A stretch of DNA of 64,000 bases, taken from the NCBI GenBank assembly GCA_041665305.1, contig JBAYJD010000002.1, positions 38,140 to 102,139 of the forward strand. Direction: 5' to 3'. Shown here piece by piece: positions 15,001 through 21,964 of the stretch. The notes under the pieces are model-generated. The model made no database searches and had not been told where the DNA came from. It was given only the letters and a program-made list of their open reading frames with translations. A program made the translations under genes and the position numbers. Source of the DNA: YA12-FULL-51-18 sp041665305. GTDB taxonomy: Bacteria > Elusimicrobiota > Elusimicrobia > Elusimicrobiales > UBA9959. Position 1 is the first letter of the stretch. The number at the start of each line of letters is the position of its first letter.

Positions 15001-18000
15001 GGCCGTGCCGCTCAGCTGGGTAAGGTCGTTGTAAGTAACCCCGTGCGCCGGAACGGTTATCCTTGAGGAAGGGTTAGTCTGGTCGAATGTCACGATCACG
15101 CCGTCAGTTTCGTCCGCGGCCGCGGTCTCCACATCGGCGCCGCCGTTATAGGCGCAAAGGCTCCTTATGCGGTAAACCTTGTTATTGGTCCAGGAGAAGC
15201 CCACCGTATAGGTGGCGCTATAAACCTTATAATTGCCTCCGCCGAAACTTTCAAAGCCGCCCAGGGCCGCGTCGGTCCAGTCCTGTACCACCGTTGAGTC
15301 GGTTATATTCTCCACCCTAACCCTGGCCCAGGCCGGAGCGGCGGTCGAACCGCGGGAAAGTTTAAGATTGATCTCGGGAAGAGCGGTCAGATAAGAGCCG
15401 TGCGCCGGATTTGAAACATAGGAATAGGGCCAGACCCCTTTTTTCATGTAGATCGAGCGCCCGGCGCCGGCGGTTTCAGTCTTGGAAGCGGTCAGGGCCC
15501 TGGACCTTATCCGGCCTCTGAAATCTTCCGCGCCGGTGCCAAAGGCCGGCGGGAGGGCGTTTCCGGAGCAGACGAAATATTCTTTTCCGGAACAGGCGTT
15601 CCAGTAGCCGGTATCGCCGGACGCCCAGGAACCGTTCTCCCAGGTCCTGCCGGCCTGGTCGTATATATTGATCGCCACGGAAGTCACCGGCGTTTCGCCC
15701 CAGGCCTCGCCGTGCACAAATCCCAGCCTGTCGGTATAGGTGGTGTTGTCACCCGCCTGATAATCCCTCAGGTCCAGAAGCTGCGACTGCGGAACCGTGA
15801 CATCGTACTGAAAAGTGGAAGTGGCAAGCGTCACATCGTAGTTGAGCGCCTTGTCGCGCGCGCGGGAGACGACCCGGTAATACCTGCCGCTGGTCAGTGT
15901 GGAAGGCGGCGCGAACGACCAGTTCCAGGCGTCGGTCCCGGACGACATGGTCCAGCCCGGGGTGACCCAGGTATTGGGCGTGGAGGTCCAGCCGGAACCT
16001 GTCCACCAGTTGTAATCCGCATCGTTACCCGTACCCCTGTCTATGATCTGGAGCTGCACTAGATCCAGGCCCGTGCCGGGATACGGGTCCCTGGCCTGCC
16101 CGGTAAGATACTGCCATCTGCTTATTTTGGTCGCGTCCGCCGGGGTAAGCACCGCCGAAGTCGGGAGCTGCACGTCGTACTCGAAATAGTTCTCCACGGA
16201 CGGGACCTGCTGGTTCAGCGCCGTATCTTTGGCCTTCACCTGCACCCTGAACCTGTGGCCGGAGCCGCCGTTGGAAAGAAGCGAAAAATTCGGCGTGGAA
16301 TAGGTCCAGGACCGGCTCAGGTCCCCGGCTGAGCCCGCGAGGGTGACCGTGCGCCAGAGCGGCGTGCCGCTCTCCTGCCAGGCCGTGCCGTTCCAATAAG
16401 TGGTGGGCCATTGCAGCTCCCCGGCCGGACCCAGCGCCCGGATCCAGACCTCGACCCCGCCGTTGGGAATGCCGCTTTTATCGTCGGTCGAAGTGCCCTG
16501 TATGGAGGCTATGGCATGGTTTGAATTATTGTAATAGCCGTTGGCCGCCGGCAGCGAAACGCCGCTGGCGGGGTTCTGGGTGTCGATGGTGAAGGTAACG
16601 GTCGTTATAGCCGACTGCCACAACCCCACATCGTCGCGCGACCTGGCGCTCAGCCTGTAGGAGGACGACTGCCAGTTGATGCCGCTGTAATAAAAATCGG
16701 CGGTTTTGACCGGAAGGTTCTGTAAATCCTGGGAACTGAACCAGACATCAAAACCGGGATCGTCCTCCCAAAAAGATCCGTTCCAGTACTTGGAACCGGT
16801 CGTATCTTTCAGACACAACTCCAGCTTATCCAACCCCTGATTATCGGACGCGGTGCCGTAGATATTCCAGGAACCGGCGCTGTACACGCCGCCGTTGGCC
16901 GGGAAAGTGGCTATGGCCACGGGAGGCGTTCTATCGATGGTGAACGCCAGTTTGGGCGTGGAACCCGTATCCAGCGAATTGTTTTGCGCGTTCCCGGCTT
17001 TGTCGACCGCCTGCCAGCGGATCTCGTAGTTATAGTCGTTGATCAAGCCGGTGGAAAGATTTATGCTCCAGGCATGCTCCCACCTGTTCTGTCCGCCGTT
17101 CTCCGTACCGGCGTCAAGAACGGGATTGAGCGGCGTCTGTCCCCCCCATCCTGATCCGGTGAAGTATTTATCCAATTGCACATTGTAGAGGGACAGGTTG
17201 ACCTTGTCCATGGAAGTGCCCACCGGGCTGTAACGGGAAGTATCCCAGGCCGTGCCGGTAATGGAAGAAAGTTCGAAAAGGACCGCCCCGTCGGTCATGC
17301 CGGTAACGGCGGCGGTGGGTTTGTCCACATCATACCAGAACTGCTGGGTCGCCACGGAACCCGTATTACCCGCCGGAAGGCTGGAATCCGTGCCGCGCAC
17401 GCCCAGTTCATATTTCCTGCCGCCGACGAACGCGGCGGAAGAAATATTCATGCGCCAGGTTCCAGCCGAATAGATGCCGGTATTATAAACCACGGAGTCG
17501 GTCCAGGTCCTGGTGGTTTCGTTCCAGTAGGTCGCCCCGCGGGTCAGGTCCCTTAAACGCACCTCCACCAGCGCGGTGTCGGTATCTATGGTCCCCTGAG
17601 CGGTGGTCTGGAGGCCGAGCGGGGCGGAAAGATACCCAAGCGAAGCCGGCTCCGTTATGACCGCGACGGGCGCCACCCGGTCATAAGTGAACACGGCCGT
17701 CGAAAAAGCGGTTTCGTACCTGAGATAATCCTTCGCCTGGATATTCACCTGGTACTGGGTGGGCGGCGAACCTACCCAGGCAAAAGCGTCGGTATAAGAC
17801 CAGTTCGTGGTCCGCAGGGCCAGATCCGAACCCAGCTCTATCCAGGAGGAAGCCTCGTCGGCTGTAAAATCGTCGGCGGCGGCGTTCCAGTACAGCAGAT
17901 CGGTGTTGCGCCTGATGCGCACGCGCAGGGAATCTATCCGGACATTATCGAACGCCGTACCGGAGACGACGGGCAGGGAGGAGTACCTGGACCCATCCGC

Positions 18001-21000
18001 GGGCGCGGTGCTCCTGGAGACCGGCGCGCTGGTGTCCCACCAGAAGGTCGCGGTGGAACGGCTGACCTCGGTATTGGGACCGGGGGTCGAGGTAATATCT
18101 ATGCCGGCGGTGGTGAGGTAATAGGTGGTACCGTCGGTCATGTCGGCCGGGGCGGGCAGAAGGGTGGTTCTCGACCATAAAACATCCGTCCCTAGCGGCG
18201 GCTGAAGATCGTTGGGGCTGAACCACAAATTCGGATTTGACGGTATGGGCCCCGGGGTCCAGCCGGCGGAGGTGTCCCAATATTTCTCATCGGAATTCCT
18301 CCACAGCACCCATCTGACGCTGTTGATGCCGCCCCGGCTGTTATCATGCGCCGTACCGCCTATCGCGGTAAGCGAATTTATCACGGCGTTGTTCACGGGA
18401 GCCGTAGACTGGGAGCTTGGAGCCGTGGTATCGTAATAAAACACCGTGGTGGACCAGTTAACGCTGTAACTCCCGGCGGCATCGACCACCCGCCCCCATA
18501 TCGTATATCTGGAGTTGCTGCTCCAGCCGGGATTGGTGTAGGTCCAGTTTACCGTCGCCCCCTTGGCTCCGGAGGCGGGACCGGTGGACACCCATTTTGC
18601 GTAATTATATTCATCCCCCGTAGCGTAAACAGCCCACCCGCCGGGGGTCCAGTACCTGTTATCCGCCCCCTCTTCTTTTATGAAGAGACTGACCCCGTTC
18701 TGCGGTATGAACTGGTTGTCCTGCGCCGTCCCGTATATGTTCCACGCGCCGGCGCCGTACCGGCCGCCGTCCACGGGGGAAGTGGACGCCATGGTCGGAG
18801 GGATCTTGTCTATTGTAAATGTCAGACTGGGGACGCCGGGGTTATCAAGAGAGCCGGTTTCTATATTTCCGGCTTTATCGGCGGCCAGCCAGCGTATTTC
18901 GTATGTATAATCGTTTATCCAACCCGTGGACGGGGTTATCGACCAGGTATGCTCCCACCTGTTCTGGCCCGCATTAAGGGCGCCCGCGTCAAGAGCGACA
19001 TTAAGCGGCGTTTGCAAGCCCCAGCCGGAACCCGTAAAATACTGTCCTATCTGCGTGTTGAAGATTGAGATGTTGACATTACCGAGCGATGAACCCACCG
19101 GACCGTAGGAGGCGGTCTCCCATGCTGTACCGGTAATGGAGGGAAGGCCGGACAAGATCGCGCCGTCCGTTATACCCGTAACGGCGGAAGTGGGTTTATC
19201 CACATCATACCAGAACCGCTGGGTGGCGCTATAGCCGACATTGGCGGAAGGAAGATCCTGGTCGGTGGCGCGCATATAGATCTCGTACTGCTTGCCGCTG
19301 ACGAACGCGGCGGAGGAGATCTTCATGCGCCAGTAGCCGGGCGAATAGATCTGCGCCGTGTTCCAGACCGCCGCATTCGTCCATGATTGCGCCGTTTCGT
19401 CCCAATAGGTGGTTCCGCGGGTCAGATCCTGAAGACGCATCTCCACCAGCGCGGTATCGGCGTCGACAGTGCCCTGCATGGTGGTCTGAAGGCCCAACGG
19501 CGCCGTGATATATCCCAGCGAAGCCGGCACGGTCACGACAGGCACCGGCACGGTGGTATCATAGGTGAAGGTAACAGTGGTATAACTAACCTCATAATGC
19601 GGGGCCGGCAGCGTCACCCTGTCTATGGCCCTGGATTGCATCTCATAACTCGCGCCGTCGCTCCATACGCCGGCGGGCATGATGAGCGCCCAGCCGGTGG
19701 TAACATTACCCAGCACCGTACCGTTTAGAACGCTCGTCCAGGCCGTATTGGCGTTCAGGGAATCGTCGAACTGCTGCGCGCTGTTGTTCCAGTAATAACC
19801 GTCGCTCAGCCGTTTTAACCTGAGATAGACGGAATTAACGCCGGAAGTCTGGTCCCAGGCCGTGCCGTTAATGGTGGGTATGGAGTTGTAGCGGGCGCCG
19901 TTAGCGGGCATGGTGGCGACGCTTATCGGCGCGGCCCTGTCGCAGATCGCGGTATTTGTGGAATATACCGCCTCAAAATTTTCGTGCGGATACAGCGTAT
20001 AGTCGCTGGCCTTACCGTAAAAAGCGTAAGATTTGCCGTTCTCAAAGACCGAATTCATTATATTGATGGATGAACTCCAGTCGTATTTCAAGTTCGGAGG
20101 GTCATAGACCAAAGTATCGGCCTGCACCTGGCCGTCCGACTCCTGGGTCTTGTTGAAACCGGATCCGCCCCACCACTGCTCGGCGGCCGTATCCTTGACA
20201 TAATAATACATCGTTTGCACCGCGCCATGATTAGGATCATCCTTCGCGGTTCCGGAAATCGAGGTAAGCTGGTCAAAATAAACGCCGTCAGCCGGGACAA
20301 GGAACCTGGAGTCCGGCAGCTCCGGTGAGGCCTGATAGCTGTCGCATGTGAATTCGGCCGTGGACCATGCGACGGAAATATTGCCGTAAGGGTCGTAGGC
20401 TTTGGCTTCTATGCGATATTTCCTGTCCTGTTCCATCCAGCCGGCGGTCGGATATCGCCAGGACATCGACGCCAGGGCGTTCGGAGTGGAGACATAAACC
20501 CAGGCCTCGCCCGACTGCCAGGTGCTGCCGGTCCAGTAACCTTTAACGCCCTGGGTAAGGCGCTGGATCTTCAGAGCCACGGCGGTCGACTTGCCCACAT
20601 AATAGTTATCCGAAGCGGTGCCGGTTATATAGGGTAAAGCCGCGGAGTCATAGATCCCGGTGTTGACGGGAAGCGTCATGCCCTGCTGTGGTTTTGTGGT
20701 ATCCACCACGAATTTAACGATCAGATCGTCCGACAATATGGTATCGGTCCAGGAGCCGCCGCTGTTTGCGGTATACCGGGCTCTATTTACCGTCCCGCCC
20801 CAGGTGCCGTCCGGCCGGGGACTTGTGGTGTCGCTGGAAGCGTAAGAATACACCCTGTAATAGACCCCGCTGGTGGAAGAGGGGGACCTGAACACTATCC
20901 CGTAGCGGTAAGCGGAATTAAAATAGACCGGGTCCTTTATATCCGGGAAAAACTGCCAGTCGGCGGTCGTCCCGATGTCAGACTTTGTGGCGGTGGCGAT

Positions 21001-21933
21001 ATACACCAGCCTGTTAGCCCCGTCCACATCCTCATAAATATCGGCGTAAAGGTCGCCCGCGGGATTGGCGCCCGTTTTGGCGCCGTAGAATGCGAGCCTC
21101 GAAAGGTAAAAAGAACTGGCGGGCTGATAGAACTGCTCCGTCCAATTTGCGCCGTATACATTATTCTGCGCGGAACTCGGCCGCAGCGTGGTGTAGGAAT
21201 TCCCGGCAAAAGTGCTGTCGTCATACAGTATCGTGGAGATAAGCATCCTGTTGGAGGCGGTGACCCAGCCGTCAACTTGGCCGTTCGTGGAATACCGGAC
21301 CAGATAGCTTCCATCCGCCGAATCCACATCGGAACCCACTATGTTGCGCGGGTCGGTCGTCAGCGGCAAGAACGCCGGGTAATTGGTATTATCCTGCGTG
21401 GGGGTGCCGGTATTGTCGTAAAATGTGAGCCAGATCTGGTCTCCGGCGTAGACGGCTGAATTAAAACTTGCCGTAAAAAAAGAGGAACTATTGGCGTTTA
21501 TGGAAACTGTGGACCCGATCACGTCCCCAGATAAAGGCTGATCGGGGTTGTCGGGGTCCACGCTGCGCAGACAAACCTGCCAGGTGGTGTTGGACGCGCG
21601 GCGGAAATATGTGTTAAAGGAGCTTATAGTCCCGTCTCTGGGCACCGTCATCCTTACGGCGTACCAGTTGCGCGTGAGGACCGCTGTTTCCTGACCGGAA
21701 TTAGAGTAGCTCGCGGAGACCAGAATAAGTCCCCGGCTGTAGTCCGCGAAACATTGTCTCCCCCCCATAAACCACAAAACCGCCACAAAAGGCAGCAGGA
21801 GCCTTTTAGCGCTAAAAGGCAGCATGAGCCTTTTGCACTCTGACGACTTTTTGATATTTCCGAGAAAAAGACCGTGCGCAACGGATTGCGTTCCGTTTGT
21901 CCCGGTCTTTTTCAGGGCGTCTTTCAGTTTCAT
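1..21933 (-). CDS. Giant secreted Ig-like repeat protein, C-terminus beyond window
   Basis: One frame runs from ATG at 21933 to the left edge without a stop that I could find: 7,311 codons, about 790 kDa, still incomplete. Translation in the same frame is coherent at both ends and at the interior points I checked. The N-terminus is hydrophobic (LLLPFVAVLWFMGG, then QCFA before DYS), a signal peptide with an unusually long n-region if 21933 is the start; ATG 21825 would give an ordinary 27-residue signal. Residues from about 55 to 400 are a non-repeated beta-rich region resembling jelly-roll anchor domains. The rest is tandem modules of about 125-130 residues, each with DxTxPxS, a GTAxD motif, a YW motif and RAxD before the next module. 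That pattern is known from bacterial Ig-like beta-sandwich folds. It starts 31 bp after the HEAT-repeat gene. Role is inferred as a surface adhesin or stalk. Domain family names are tentative. Confidence 0.9.
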   Translation of the reverse strand, partial: MKLKDALKKTGTNGTQSVAHGLFLGNIKKSSECKRLMLPFSAKRLLLPFVAVLWFMGGRQCFADYSRGLILVSASYSNSGQETAVLTRNWYAVRMTVPRDGTISSFNTYFRRASNTTWQVCLRSVDPDNPDQPLSGDVIGSTVSINANSSSFFTASFNSAVYAGDQIWLTFYDNTGTPTQDNTNYPAFLPLTTDPRNIVGSDVDSADGSYLVRYSTNGQVDGWVTASNRMLISTILYDDSTFAGNSYTTLRPSSAQNNVYGANWTEQFYQPASSFYLSRLAFYGAKTGANPAGDLYADIYEDVDGANRLVYIATATKSDIGTTADWQFFPDIKDPVYFNSAYRYGIVFRSPSSTSGVYYRVYSYASSDTTSPRPDGTWGGTVNRARYTANSGGSWTDTILSDDLIVKFVVDTTKPQQGMTLPVNTGIYDSAALPYITGTASDNYYVGKSTAVALKIQRLTQGVKGYWTGSTWQSGEAWVYVSTPNALASMSWRYPTAGWMEQDRKYRIEAKAYDPYGNISVAWSTAEFTCDSYQASPELPDSRFLVPADGVYFDQLTSISGTAKDDPNHGAVQTMYYYVKDTAAEQWWGGSGFNKTQESDGQVQADTLVYDPPNLKYDWSSSINIMNSVFENGKSYAFYGKASDYTLYPHENFEAVYSTNTAICDRAAPISVATMPANGARYNSIPTINGTAWDQTSGVNSVYLRLKRLSDGYYWNNSAQQFDDSLNANTAWTSVLNGTVLGNVTTGWALIMPAGVWSDGASYEMQSRAIDRVTLPAPHYEVSYTTVTFTYDTTVPVPVVTVPASLGYITAPLGLQTTMQGTVDADTALVEMRLQDLTRGTTYWDETAQSWTNAAVWNTAQIYSPGYWRMKISSAAFVSGKQYEIYMRATDQDLPSANVGYSATQRFWYDVDKPTSAVTGITDGAILSGLPSITGTAWETASYGPVGSSLGNVNISIFNTQIGQYFTGSGWGLQTPLNVALDAGALNAGQNRWEHTWSITPSTGWINDYTYEIRWLAADKAGNIETGSLDNPGVPSLTFTIDKIPPTMASTSPVDGGRYGAGAWNIYGTAQDNQFIPQNGVSLFIKEEGADNRYWTPGGWAVYATGDEYNYAKWVSTGPASGAKGATVNWTYTNPGWSSNSRYTIWGRVVDAAGSYSVNWSTTVFYYDTTAPSSQSTAPVNNAVINSLTAIGGTAHDNSRGGINSVRWVLWRNSDEKYWDTSAGWTPGPIPSNPNLWFSPNDLQPPLGTDVLWSRTTLLPAPADMTDGTTYYLTTAGIDITSTPGPNTEVSRSTATFWWDTSAPVSRSTAPADGSRYSSLPVVSGTAFDNVRIDSLRVRIRRNTDLLYWNAAADDFTADEASSWIELGSDLALRTTNWSYTDAFAWVGSPPTQYQVNIQAKDYLRYETAFSTAVFTYDRVAPVAVITEPASLGYLSAPLGLQTTAQGTIDTDTALVEVRLRDLTRGATYWNETTRTWTDSVVYNTGIYSAGTWRMNISSAAFVGGRKYELGVRGTDSSLPAGNTGSVATQQFWYDVDKPTAAVTGMTDGAVLFELSSITGTAWDTSRYSPVGTSMDKVNLSLYNVQLDKYFTGSGWGGQTPLNPVLDAGTENGGQNRWEHAWSINLSTGLINDYNYEIRWQAVDKAGNAQNNSLDTGSTPKLAFTIDRTPPVAIATFPANGGVYSAGSWNIYGTASDNQGLDKLELCLKDTTGSKYWNGSFWEDDPGFDVWFSSQDLQNLPVKTADFYYSGINWQSSSYRLSARSRDDVGLWQSAITTVTFTIDTQNPASGVSLPAANGYYNNSNHAIASIQGTSTDDKSGIPNGGVEVWIRALGPAGELQWPTTYWNGTAWQESGTPLWRTVTLAGSAGDLSRSWTYSTPNFSLLSNGGSGHRFRVQVKAKDTALNQQVPSVENYFEYDVQLPTSAVLTPADATKISRWQYLTGQARDPYPGTGLDLVQLQIIDRGTGNDADYNWWTGSGWTSTPNTWVTPGWTMSSGTDAWNWSFAPPSTLTSGRYYRVVSRARDKALNYDVTLATSTFQYDVTVPQSQLLDLRDYQAGDNTTYTDRLGFVHGEAWGETPVTSVAINIYDQAGRTWENGSWASGDTGYWNACSGKEYFVCSGNALPPAFGTGAEDFRGRIRSRALTASKTETAGAGRSIYMKKGVWPYSYVSNPAHGSYLTALPEINLKLSRGSTAAPAWARVRVENITDSTVVQDWTDAALGGFESFGGGNYKVYSATYTVGFSWTNNKVYRIRSLCAYNGGADVETAAADETDGVIVTFDQTNPSSRITVPAHGVTYNDLTQLSGTAGDNLSGVDRTEISIADLNQATTYYWHWWSTSGTWVTDEYFNTAVMPSTSAWTYSTLPAWTDGKVYNVRTRAYDKASNSEALPAVLGYADASQNTSRTFRYDTSGPSSSFSTPQNTAVYRSLSKIEGNSTDLYSVIPIGNSEISLQRDSNNWYWDPVNGWSAGSSQWFTADSTYSAVSVNWSYSFADTVWHSSYTYTARARSKDNTQTGANQGPDSSAAVFYIDRTNPISVITLPAAQPQNSVQAVSGTASDNRKMYLSDPFQAVKIRIYRAVGNVYWNAVARRWESASDPELYWSTAAFTYAPSQSSGTFSFDASVFPWSSGYTYRLESRARDSVDNYDAVYSTVTFKFDNTEPESTVVSPADGSHHAELSTSSITGSYTDPSSGSGVVGLSMYVQDLTRGTTYWTGMGWTDTDGDKWLFSNIVGGVWTWNAVYDPPQWTDGHLYRIVTRADDLATNQEGTGAGNLGTVRDAEFVYDISKPTGAVTYPYDKGYISQAGKITGTAYDAPNGIVEKVYVRIKQTAGSKPDHYWRVSDSSWTLENVPEVWNEIYQGGPYGTLSASATWWQLNTTPWQSGETYDISVNIKDKADNYRLGYSTVTLIKADFTPPTSTVTYPVNGSILQTEVTVISGSASDTAPGQLDKVQVSYYCASGICDGNYWNRASGLWNSGAEIFYDATLLAGDKWEATGSSTPTWVTSVGGIAYRVFAKAVDKALLEVAKPGAVGDGPYMEFTLKTPQPVSGITSPSANTPHWVPNPKPAISGTSVYSSTVAVRVTDLGADGLENGNDLVWNGTQWLSASANPDLYLGVDSFNPGNGVWQIDLESNQWNGNRTYRVKSKAVHTGNEYEETPGAGRLFVIDSSAPAAAVTAPDRRWVNSMTGLIGGVGDIAPGVIQNTYFRVKRDEASQYWNWAASTFTADAPETYLPAGVVGGVASYTTDYFLNNQAWEQNRDYVVQLVSVDKAGNTGTAAEVTFKLDLSSPTTRILLPQNAKAIRSLPSISGTAADDWENQKVEIAIQKWLSGTMLWFDGTSFSDLASEPHWLDVVNGAGSSYLSPDATTWVYAPANFDDKFESGYQYFILVRSSDVAGNMLSGFSVNVSSLVIKVDKTAPVSAISRPANDGDGSSGRYAPANIGQFPANHLSGTAVDAPAQNNGDISASYIRLSYLLNGDTYYCAGTGFSSGTLTEATAWQPTSKSGSAPNWTWSYASSILWPAGDREYKLEVRSMDDSRLADGSGDGVWEVEPYATRYFIVDNTPPSVLITSPTASAQKASFSIYGAADADLAGHSLTDLRISTTGPDGTRYWSGSVWTASGNTWIHSSKLGATSWYYTVPGSILRDDAVYTAEAQAQDYAGNYSTLYSTYVFTYDTTAPSVLVTFPHDGAAYSQILVSTPITGTSSNDQTSANTGVSTVAVQIIRDPGGAGEACFNGTGFGTCPSWLTAAKVGGVWDNWTYNSANLAFANDVQYRIDAQAADFADNPSAVSAVTINYDTIKPTSTITYPLAGYTTGFTQIRGTATDDLTGSSWNYEAGLGTYTVKVAIKRLTGSETGWWNGTNCSASNPSWYEANLSTTGVNTGKFTYNLPTALNNYLSDANNQNSNYRIVTWGYDLAQNREYGPNSGQPQNGDVPAGVGVTVTFDNEKPVTVITLPSSANHNTLPDITGTAGDNIAVSQVQFAVMSELSACYNPGLFPVWTSCANINAAPWVPAQTEIYQTSASWTYNIQNSTWQSGVSYTIRARSKDTAGNWDTTFTTATFRYDTESPASTVTYPSDNQHFNYKGITIGGTSADPGSSGVSNVMIYIRRSSDNQYWQGGAIWGGAPPTLYAAPSGSFDNWTYTPADGMYDNNNGVIFSVYTNAWDAAQNQEGYALKGSFVYDVSRPTSAVSYPSDGGYISQTGKITGGSYDAPNGIVKDLFVRVKQLSGPNANHYYRVLDSSWTLEGAPQVWNHIPTYGTLSASATWWQLNANPWQTGETYEINSYAQDKAGNYQLVYSTVTNIKADFTAPTSTVTYPADGSVIQTELSVVSGSASDTAPGLVDKVRVSYYKVSTPVGYWDRAAGNWLSASEIFYDASVLPGDKWEATGASTPSWITSTDGIDYRIFAKAVDKANNEVAKPGSTGPGPHILFTIKTPPPVSVITDPTAATPHWAPTPKPVISGTAVYSSTVAVRITDFGPDGVENNADDLVWSGLQWLSAQDNPAYYLGVDSFDGTIWRSTSVASEAWNGNRTYRVKTKATGNGYVETPGAGRTFVIDSSAPLAAVTNPSKAFVRSLGSLTGSVSDVPPGLIVNTYFRVKRQESAQYWNWASSTFTADAPETYLTASVNAGVASYTTDYFQNSAAWEADRSYLVQLVSVDKAGNTGTATDKAFTFDITSPTARITLPVDANKSGLRSLSAVAGTAYDAWLSTAVEVAVRRLTGAAPRWYDGADFTDAGETPLWHDVNNTVGTLSPDATSWVYSPAGLDSVLATGGRYLILSRARDLAGNIQDQFAVGQSSLVVTVDKTAPSPVIIYPVDDGNGIAGRYKPGSVGQDDINGTASDNPAANSAGVADVKVRLSYLQSPDTYYWYGGAFTSAVSSETAWLNTALTGSAPSWTWQYTGAVVWPAGDREYVLETKAMDDARLSNDGGEGNWNTWPYTSARFIVDNTPPSVLITTPSAPAVRALGGIGGTVDADLSGHKWTDLRISTTGVDGTRYWTGAAWAASDNNWITTTRLGATSWYYTVPSAMLKDDAAYTIEARALDYAGNYSVLYSTYVVTYDTTAPTVSLTYPLDGATYSSVLVSTPVTGGSASAQSSAHTGVSTVAVAISDVIGETNDYSLCFDGASFTACSAPLWLNALGPAAGWNYNNANIVFVNDHKYKIEARSEDEAGNVSAAAARVIKFDLDKPTSTITSPSTEYVNQLASVSGTASDDAANDRTYEARLGTYTVKIALKLNTGGWWSAGSGAFDGGNPYWFETAVDTGPYGSGNPVVSWNWSVPAQVRSVMSGLGTNDYFAVTWAYDLAQNREFGPNTGEPASVPAGLGRLIRFDNQKPVAVATAPANGAYFNSVNALYGTTGDSGAIDKVHVMVKARGAFNAYWKGTYTNTLDDWDTTPETKYTRWSTAAYAGGNWSVALPSLAPVNNSKISVWVRAVDKAGNWMDTPTEVQFNGNLKADGNPAHYFAFDSAVPLTDVTVPQTYALAASTGLIIGTASDNENGLNEPSGVSGVKLRLRRSGGAYWDFYNGNWLGAPDFYDADTFIFPDWTKNISAASQQDGYQYYINQYARDQAQNNYSGAYFSTFTFVVDLTTPASKITFPSDNSFIGAVPAITGTADDSVENLHGWASPRDFESGIDPASGVELAIQRLSDEKWWDGSGFNLGARQWYAASFSGVSSGTWSYNLPAGAIADGTTYYAMSRVHDIVSNLQTAYTTNYFTGDTTLPVSLATAPVGGVTAVPAITGTAYDTFPGQLQDPGVVRISLKQTSGEGSPRCYNNLFNSFMACPGGVYPNNRIWFTTGTITAHNPDVAQPSTWTWNTSAINWINQSQYNVIALAVDKAANEKSPGTVENADISFTVQTPEADTTIQTPAGANDKNFRPADVLNIAGIGTNLRAVDSVQIRLQRLIGAASWWYEPSQHWVDSDTYTFVSRDGNSWNQGINSAAAFTVDNASYTITVTGYNSSNEAESSPAQLRIVIDNTKPIGFISAPVGQFIRSMPTLSGTATDPGNITQPSLQKEFGGMVSVRIKDVESGYYWNGSAFDSATTNIETAYTPQATVNWSTATLVNPALRDGRRYRVFLLPRDKAGNIENNENSMASSSIMIFDTSTPNAYLGFPADRQVFRSLSGINGTAFDPPGSNLPNYKSDLDRVEVQIYNGSKYWTGAGFDSFSSSFNVVAGTDTWSYAPAGFDAALNSGFLYVLQVRAVDRSGNTQNGFADGVSSITFICDKTPPTSGIIQPLAAGNYKPSVLNGASALNGTAADTPLPFSPDQLNKVQINLGYLEGSSTYYWNGSIFTNAISSEAAWQTVNGTDTWTYPFSSGDWISDKNYTLMARAFDKAEPMGVNGGNMQDPLTVRSFVVDGTPPVSRVSTPTAGSYIRNSIPQLSGTSYGGASGLASGASGLKLRIYYTYGADTWYWKGTTALGWSSPTVVELSVDFTVSASTIAWNYPPVGYDMPVISTHNQVYNFSIAGLDQAGNQEAPEAVSVTSDFNYPTITISTPMSGTGAFYSDIRPITQLTGNAADAPAGIVPPVKAELSRLLPDRAVEARWDGGQWSVAGSTFLIVNAVNPWDLSAPALDPNKRYKVELWAKDVAGNITPVGAAGAVYREFVYDVNKPSSSILAPYQAYQNLAQISALSGTAVDWVNLPAESYSGVAPAGVAIQIVDVGANTKYDGAGNFDSGDNWRPLAITYYGNTDSQFGVQLSSSVSWSYPGADTWPPALNDGSVYKVRVKAVDRAGNQESFVERSFIYDNSAPVTTVTMPGAFSYASMPAITGDFSEPVSGINPVNGVQVVIKRNTPGDYWTGSGWGAFSAASWLNATSIFTSSWTYADANLINEFNTLQGSRDFTVYVRGRDTVGNENTADTPAPTGGVAFKMDRFVPISKSTWPAAGGGGVIYRNTPISNIAGTASETDGGDLGAAPSGLNNVFVRVRRYDSLNARCDYDTGYNNWVTAPLTDGWMAQNSGSLAQWILQMSTSDFKGANLGDCHTGADKGDGFRFEVQSYSRDNTQPVNGGPNTEITYSTAVFILDYSTPLAGVSAPAHLSYFNALSSLSGTALDPVAGGGIPSGLSALWIELADTDRQPNQYWNFGSRSWSTAYSSGVITAAENWSVSASSLPADTPATAADSWSVGRSSASFVMKVKAADRAGNYSAFGLTVSTFTLDRVPPLSGITVPAVEDGEVQTITAITGTASDYTADISTVQIRIQQDGTQGADCTAPGNNGMYWNGSAWQGSEKWLGVNSYIPADDSWSYPITGPDLKALCYYVIKSSAADNASNGETAPSSRRFKFSPPPSVTRVTAPG
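21787..21834 (-). promoter_or_regulatory. Two tandem U-rich hairpins in the 5' coding region of the giant gene
   Basis: On the transcribed strand AAAAGGC pairs with GCCUUUU across a 7-nt loop, twice, with the hairpins separated by the palindrome AGCGCU. Each resembles a small intrinsic terminator. The alternative start ATG at 21825 lies inside the loop of the first hairpin. The pair encodes KRLMLPF and KRLLLPF, so a coding duplication may explain the repeat. Control by attenuation or translation is inference. Confidence 0.45.
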
Positions 21934-21964
21934 ATTAACCGTTGCCGCCGGCCAAGCCGTACGA

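Noticed and set aside
1..21933. CRISPR-like regular spacing in the left third
   Set aside because: The repeats are degenerate, about 380 bp apart and coding; there are no identical 23-37 bp repeats or cas genes.
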